From Streptomyces cyaneus (GTDB lineage: Bacteria; Actinomycetota; Actinomycetes; Streptomycetales; Streptomycetaceae), in NCBI RefSeq assembly GCF_004028635.1, contig NZ_ML138678.1, positions 1,054,001 to 1,118,000 of the forward strand: 64,000 nucleotides of DNA. The letters are read 5' to 3'. The notes beneath the pieces were generated by a model, which saw nothing but the letters and a program-made list of their open reading frames with translations, searched no databases and was not told where the DNA came from. Positions 60,797 through 64,000 of the stretch are shown here, one piece after another. How positions within the stretch are numbered: the stretch's first letter is position 1; each line of letters starts with the position of its first letter. The translations under genes were made by a program, and so were the position numbers.

Positions 60797-61054
60797 TCAG
60801 GCCTTCGCCTTGGCCTTTGCCTTCGGCTGGCGGTCCGTGGAGCGGTCCAGGACCATCACGAGGCCCGCGATGACCGCGAACAGCACGATCGGGGCCAAGA
60901 CGAACTGGCCCAGCGTCTCCATGACGCTCAGGCCCTGGCCGGGGTCGTCGCCGTCGTCGCGCGTGAGCGCGAGCGCGGGGGACGACATGAGCAGCATCAT
61001 CAGCGTCGTACCGGCAGCCAGGGCGCCGGCGCGCAGGGCGTTCTTCTTGTCCAC
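60797..61054 (-). CDS. Small membrane protein of unknown function
   Basis: An 85-residue protein starting at a GTG at 61054 (a longer ORF to 61132 has an unlikely N-terminus). It has a signal-like N-terminal helix (ALRAGALAAGTTLMMLLMSSPALA, about 5-28), a short Asp-rich loop and a second helix (FVLAPIVLFAVIAGLVMVL, about 48-66). The tail is Lys/Ala repeats (PKAKAKAKA). Such two-helix small proteins are conserved in Streptomyces but uncharacterised. It lies just downstream of malQ on the opposite side of a short gap, same strand. Confidence 0.65.
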   Translation of the reverse strand: MDKKNALRAGALAAGTTLMMLLMSSPALALTRDDGDDPGQGLSVMETLGQFVLAPIVLFAVIAGLVMVLDRSTDRQPKAKAKAKA

Positions 61055-61139
61055 GGGGCCAAAAGTATCGAACGACGGGAAGGGCCGCGCGCTCGGGGTG
61101 CCGTATGAGACGCGGCCCCGGGGAATCGTCACCCGGGCC

Positions 61140-63284
61140 CTAGCCCCGCAGCACCTCCAGCAGTGCCCGCAGCCGAGCCGACGCCGCCAGTTCCTCCAGC
61201 GTCACCGCTCTCCCCTCCGCGTCCGCGATCGGCAGCCGCCAGTTCGGGTACTGGTCCCACGTCCCCGGCAGGTTCTGCGGGCGGCGGTCGCCCACGCCGT
61301 CCGGGAGCCAGATGCCGACCATGCGGGCCGGGGTGCGCAGCAGGAAGCGGTGGACGGCCTGGATCTCGGCCTCCTCCTCCGAGGTGCAGTGGCCGCCGTG
61401 CGAGCCTTGCAGCAGTCCGAGCCGGGAGAGCAGCTCCAGCCACTCGCCGGTGTCGGCCGAGGCCTCCGCGCGCTCCTGCTCCAGGGGGCGGGTCAACAGG
61501 CCCAGGCTGTCGCGGAGTTGGACGTGTTCGCCGGTGAGGCGGGCCGCGGTGGGCGGCAGGTCGTGGGTGGTGGCGGTGGCGAGGCAGTCGGCGCGCCAGG
61601 ACTCCGGCGGCAGCGGACGGCCGTCCCCGTCCCAGTCGCGCTCGAACCACAGCACCGAGGTGCCGAGCACGCCCCGCGCGCGCAGCGTCTCGCGCACTCC
61701 GGGCTCCACCGTGCCGAGGTCCTCCCCGATCACCACCGCGCCGGCCCGGGAGGCCTCCAGCACCAGGATCGCGAGCATGGCCTCGGCGTCGTAATGGACG
61801 TACGTCCCCTCCGTCGGCGCATGCCCCTGCGGCACCCACCACAGCCGGAACAGCCCCATGACGTGATCGATGCGCAGCGCGCCCGCGTACCGGAACAGCG
61901 CCCGCAGCAGTCGGCGGTACGGCTCGTACCCCGACTCGGCCAGCCGATCCGGTCGCCAGGGCGGCAGCCCCCAGTCCTGGCCGCGCGCGTTGAAGGCGTC
62001 CGGCGGTGCGCCCACCGACATCCCGGCCGCGAAGTACTCCTGCTGCGCCCAGGCGTCCGCGCCCCCGGGATGCACGCCGACCGCGAGGTCGTGCACGATG
62101 CCGACCGGCATCCCCGCCTCCCGCGCGAGCCGCTGCGCGGCGGCCAGCTGGCCGTCGGTGAGCCATGCGAGACGGCAGTGGAAGTCGACCCGGTCCATCA
62201 ACTCGCCCCGCGCGCGGGTGGTTTCGGGTGATCGCGGGTCCCGCAGCCCCTCCGGCCACCGCTGCCAGTCCGAGCCGTGCAGCTCGGCCAGCGCGCACCA
62301 GGTGGCGTGGTCCTCCAGCGCGTCCCCCTCCTGCGCGAGGAAGTCGACGTACGCGGCTCGCCGCCCCGGCCCGAGCGGTACCTCGCGCACCAGCTCCAGC
62401 GCCTCGCGCTTGGCCTCCCACACCGCGTCCCGGTCGATCAACTCCCCCTTCTCCAGTACCGCTTCACGCAGCCGCCCGGCCCGCTCCAGCAAGGTCCGCA
62501 CGCGCTCACGGTCCTCGACGTGGGCGAACTCGGGCACGTCCTCGACCCGCAGGTGCACCGGGTCGGGGAAACGGCGGGAGGACGGGCGGTAGGGGGAAGG
62601 GTCGGTCGGGGATCCGGGTACGGCCGCGTGCAGCGGGTTGACCTGCACGAATCCGGCGCCGAGCGCCCGCCCGGCCCAGGTGGCCAGCTCGCCGAGGTCG
62701 CCGAGGTCGCCCATGCCCCAGGAGCGCCGGGAGAGGAGGGAGTAGAGCTGGACGAGGAGGCCGTAGGAGCGTCCGGTGGGTGTGGGCAGGCGGGGCGGGG
62801 CGACGACCAGGTGACTGGACGCCGTACGGCCGTCGGGGGCGGTGGCCGTCAAACGGTGGACGCCGGGCGGGAGTTGGTCGGCCGTGGTGCGGCTCTCGCC
62901 CTGCTCGGTCTCGATGTGCAGGTGGGTGCCGGACGGCAGCGCGGCCAGCGCCTCGGGCTCGGCCCCGCCCCAGCACACCACGGTCGGCGGCAGCAGCCGC
63001 TCACCCAGCTCCCGCTGCCGCGCGGCGAGCGCGGCACCGACTGCGCCGGGTGTGCTCGTGTCGACGTCGAGGGCGGCCAGGGCGAGGGTGAGCGCGGTGG
63101 CGGAGGCCGTGACCGTACGGTCCGCGGACGGCCGGTAGGAGGTGGCGACGCCGTGCAACTCGGCGAGCCGGGCCAGGTCGTCGGAGGGGAGATCCTCGGG
63201 GCTCTCGGGGCTCTCGGGGTTCTCGGGACCCTCAGGGCCCTCAGAACCCTCGGCAAGGGCTTCGGCCGACCGCTCTGCTGTCAT
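61140..63284 (-). CDS. malQ: 4-alpha-glucanotransferase (amylomaltase, GH77)
   Basis: A 714-residue enzyme transferring alpha-1,4-glucan chains in maltodextrin and glycogen metabolism. The nucleophile Asp is in ALRIDHVMGLFRLWWVP (about 460-476), the acid/base Glu in VVIGEDLGTVEP (about 507-518), and the third Asp in TATTHDLPPTAARL (about 558-571). An N-terminal domain of 160 residues precedes the barrel, usual for actinobacterial MalQ. Residues 12-30 are a Glu-Pro-Glu-Ser repeat encoded by 9-bp units (63195-63257). The small gene upstream ends at the base before its ATG, so the two are probably cotranscribed. Confidence 0.95.
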   Translation of the reverse strand: MTAERSAEALAEGSEGPEGPENPESPESPEDLPSDDLARLAELHGVATSYRPSADRTVTASATALTLALAALDVDTSTPGAVGAALAARQRELGERLLPPTVVCWGGAEPEALAALPSGTHLHIETEQGESRTTADQLPPGVHRLTATAPDGRTASSHLVVAPPRLPTPTGRSYGLLVQLYSLLSRRSWGMGDLGDLGELATWAGRALGAGFVQVNPLHAAVPGSPTDPSPYRPSSRRFPDPVHLRVEDVPEFAHVEDRERVRTLLERAGRLREAVLEKGELIDRDAVWEAKREALELVREVPLGPGRRAAYVDFLAQEGDALEDHATWCALAELHGSDWQRWPEGLRDPRSPETTRARGELMDRVDFHCRLAWLTDGQLAAAQRLAREAGMPVGIVHDLAVGVHPGGADAWAQQEYFAAGMSVGAPPDAFNARGQDWGLPPWRPDRLAESGYEPYRRLLRALFRYAGALRIDHVMGLFRLWWVPQGHAPTEGTYVHYDAEAMLAILVLEASRAGAVVIGEDLGTVEPGVRETLRARGVLGTSVLWFERDWDGDGRPLPPESWRADCLATATTHDLPPTAARLTGEHVQLRDSLGLLTRPLEQERAEASADTGEWLELLSRLGLLQGSHGGHCTSEEEAEIQAVHRFLLRTPARMVGIWLPDGVGDRRPQNLPGTWDQYPNWRLPIADAEGRAVTLEELAASARLRALLEVLRG
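63195..63257. repeat. 9-bp tandem repeat in the malQ 5' end
   Basis: Seven 9-bp units, CTCGGGGCT-like, in frame with malQ. They encode Glu-Ser-Pro/Glu-Gly-Pro tripeptides near the N-terminus. Confidence 0.85.
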
Positions 63285-63557
63285 CTACGGCCTCGGGAAA
63301 TCCATGTCCATACCGGTGTCCATACCCGCATCCCAGACGGCTGCCTCACTCGTCAGCGGCGCGGCGTCGGCGAGCGGCGGCTCGCTGGTGAGGGGCTCGA
63401 CGTCGGGGAGGGGAGGTTCGCTGGTGAGGGGGGTTTCGGCGGAGGCGCCCTCGGCGCTGAAGACGCAGGCGTGCATCTCCGGTTCGGTGAAGACGCCTGC
63501 GTACATCGCGGGCTCGCTGGGCGCCTCGGGTTTGGACAGGGCCGATGCTGTGGGCAC
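63285..63557 (-). CDS. Small Pro/Glu-rich repetitive protein of unknown function
   Basis: A 90-residue protein with a GTG start at 63557 behind GAGGAGGG. It is very acidic. It contains an alternating region MYAGVFTEPEMHACVFSAEG (about 18-37) and then three PLTSEPPL-like repeats (about 43-71), ending GMDTGMDMDFPRP. The stop lies immediately before the malQ start codon. I recognise no family. Its tight coupling to malQ and strong ribosome-binding site argue that it is translated. A precursor-peptide role is possible but unsupported. Confidence 0.6.
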   Translation of the reverse strand: MPTASALSKPEAPSEPAMYAGVFTEPEMHACVFSAEGASAETPLTSEPPLPDVEPLTSEPPLADAAPLTSEAAVWDAGMDTGMDMDFPRP

Positions 63558-63725
63558 GGGTGCCCTCCTCTGCTAGTACGGCGTGCGGGTTACCGCAGCC
63601 CTACCCACCGGGCGCGGGGACAGACGTCCAGAAACGAACAACGTGCCTCGTCTCACATTCTGTTCCGCACATTCTGCTCCACAGGCCGCCCTTCTCGAAC
63701 TATTTTTCTGATCACTATTCACTCA

Positions 63726-63744
63726 GTACATGTACGCAGTACAT
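63726..63744. promoter_or_regulatory. Candidate PadR operator
   Basis: GTACATGTAC (63726-63735) is a perfect palindrome, and AGTACAT recurs 13 bp on (63738-63744). It lies directly before the PadR-type start, and ATGTAC/GTACAT half-sites suit PadR regulators. Confidence 0.55.
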
Positions 63745-63754
63745 AATGGTCGGC

Positions 63755-64000
63755 ATGAGCACCCGCCACATCCTGCTGGGGCTGCTCGCCACGGGGCCGA
63801 GCCATGGCTACGACCTCAAGCGACGCCACGACGAACGTTTCCCGCAGGCCCGTCCGCTGGCCTACGGGCAGGTGTACACGACCTTGCAGCGGCTGGTCCG
63901 CGACGGGCTCGCCGAGGTCGACGGCACCGATTCGGACGGCGGTCCGGAGCGCACCGCGTACCGCTCGACGGACGACGGAGCGCGCGAACTGGCCAAGTGG
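63755..64000 (+). CDS. PadR-family transcriptional regulator, partial
   Basis: The first 82 codons of a PadR regulator; the gene runs off the window. MSTRHILLGLLATGPSHGYD (1-20) and QVYTTLQRLVRDGLAEVD (about 39-56) are the PadR winged-helix signature. The ATG at 63755 is chosen, though an in-frame ATG nine bases earlier is possible. A palindromic candidate operator overlaps its promoter, so autoregulation is likely. PadR proteins usually control a neighbouring exporter or enzyme gene, which would lie to the right of the window. Confidence 0.88.
   Translation, partial: MSTRHILLGLLATGPSHGYDLKRRHDERFPQARPLAYGQVYTTLQRLVRDGLAEVDGTDSDGGPERTAYRSTDDGARELAKW

Overview
The window is high-GC actinobacterial DNA, almost certainly a Streptomyces chromosome. 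Third positions are G/C-rich, many starts are GTG, genes are often joined by ATGA/GTGA overlaps, and the content is typical: an LPXTG protein, Tat/lipoprotein binding proteins, ROK and MocR regulators, an Fe-SOD with a Nur-type operator, and short 'CGCCGGACGGGCTGAA' intergenic repeats. About 57 protein genes are supported. I recognise no tRNA, rRNA, CRISPR array, transposase or prophage.

Layout. 0-4.5 kb: SpoIIE-type phosphatase, Eis-like acetyltransferase, Nei/Fpg DNA glycosylase and rpiB. 4.7-10.2 kb: amino-acid permease, membrane Ser/Thr kinase, LPXTG protein and bioY. 10.5-17.2 kb: a probable organosulfur (sulfonate) locus of ROK regulator, ABC transporter, flavin monooxygenase and TauD-like dioxygenase, with two candidate Cys-containing leader peptides. 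17.3-20.4 kb: second permease, sodF with a Nur-like box and a probable 3'-UTR small RNA, and a DUF574 methyltransferase. 20.4-32.9 kb: a carbohydrate or polyol locus with two FGGY kinases, a histidine phosphatase, a binding protein, two permeases, two ATPases, a DeoR regulator, a 2-hydroxyacid dehydrogenase and a secreted glycerophosphodiesterase. It ends in a 181-bp tandem array built from the 3' end of one gene and the 5' start of the next. 33.4-38.3 kb: small zinc-ribbon-like protein, DsbA-like oxidoreductase, pepN and an AbiEi-like protein. 38.3-45.2 kb: MocR regulator, glycosyltransferase, serine hydrolase, metallophosphoesterase and NUDIX hydrolase. 45.4-54.6 kb: large secreted subtilase, membrane protein plus ECF-like sigma factor, asd, DUF1203 protein and a second pepN. 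54.6-60.7 kb: a decayed LysR remnant, LysR, two DMT exporters, MarR, and an FAD monooxygenase/TetR pair with a 14-bp operator-like array. 60.8-64 kb: small membrane protein, malQ, a small repetitive protein and the start of a PadR regulator.

How it fits together. The gene order nei / rpiB / DsbA-like / pepN, with the same strands, matches the Mycobacterium tuberculosis block Rv2464c-Rv2467 as I remember it, but here about 29 kb of transport and metabolic genes lies between rpiB and the DsbA-like gene. Short tandem repeats are a recurrent theme, both in front of genes (14-, 15- and 181-bp units) and inside coding sequences as 9-bp units that add Gly/Pro/Ser-rich N-terminal tails to unrelated proteins. 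Functions are assigned from motifs and family knowledge, with no database search. Starts were adjusted to ribosome-binding sites where these were visible.
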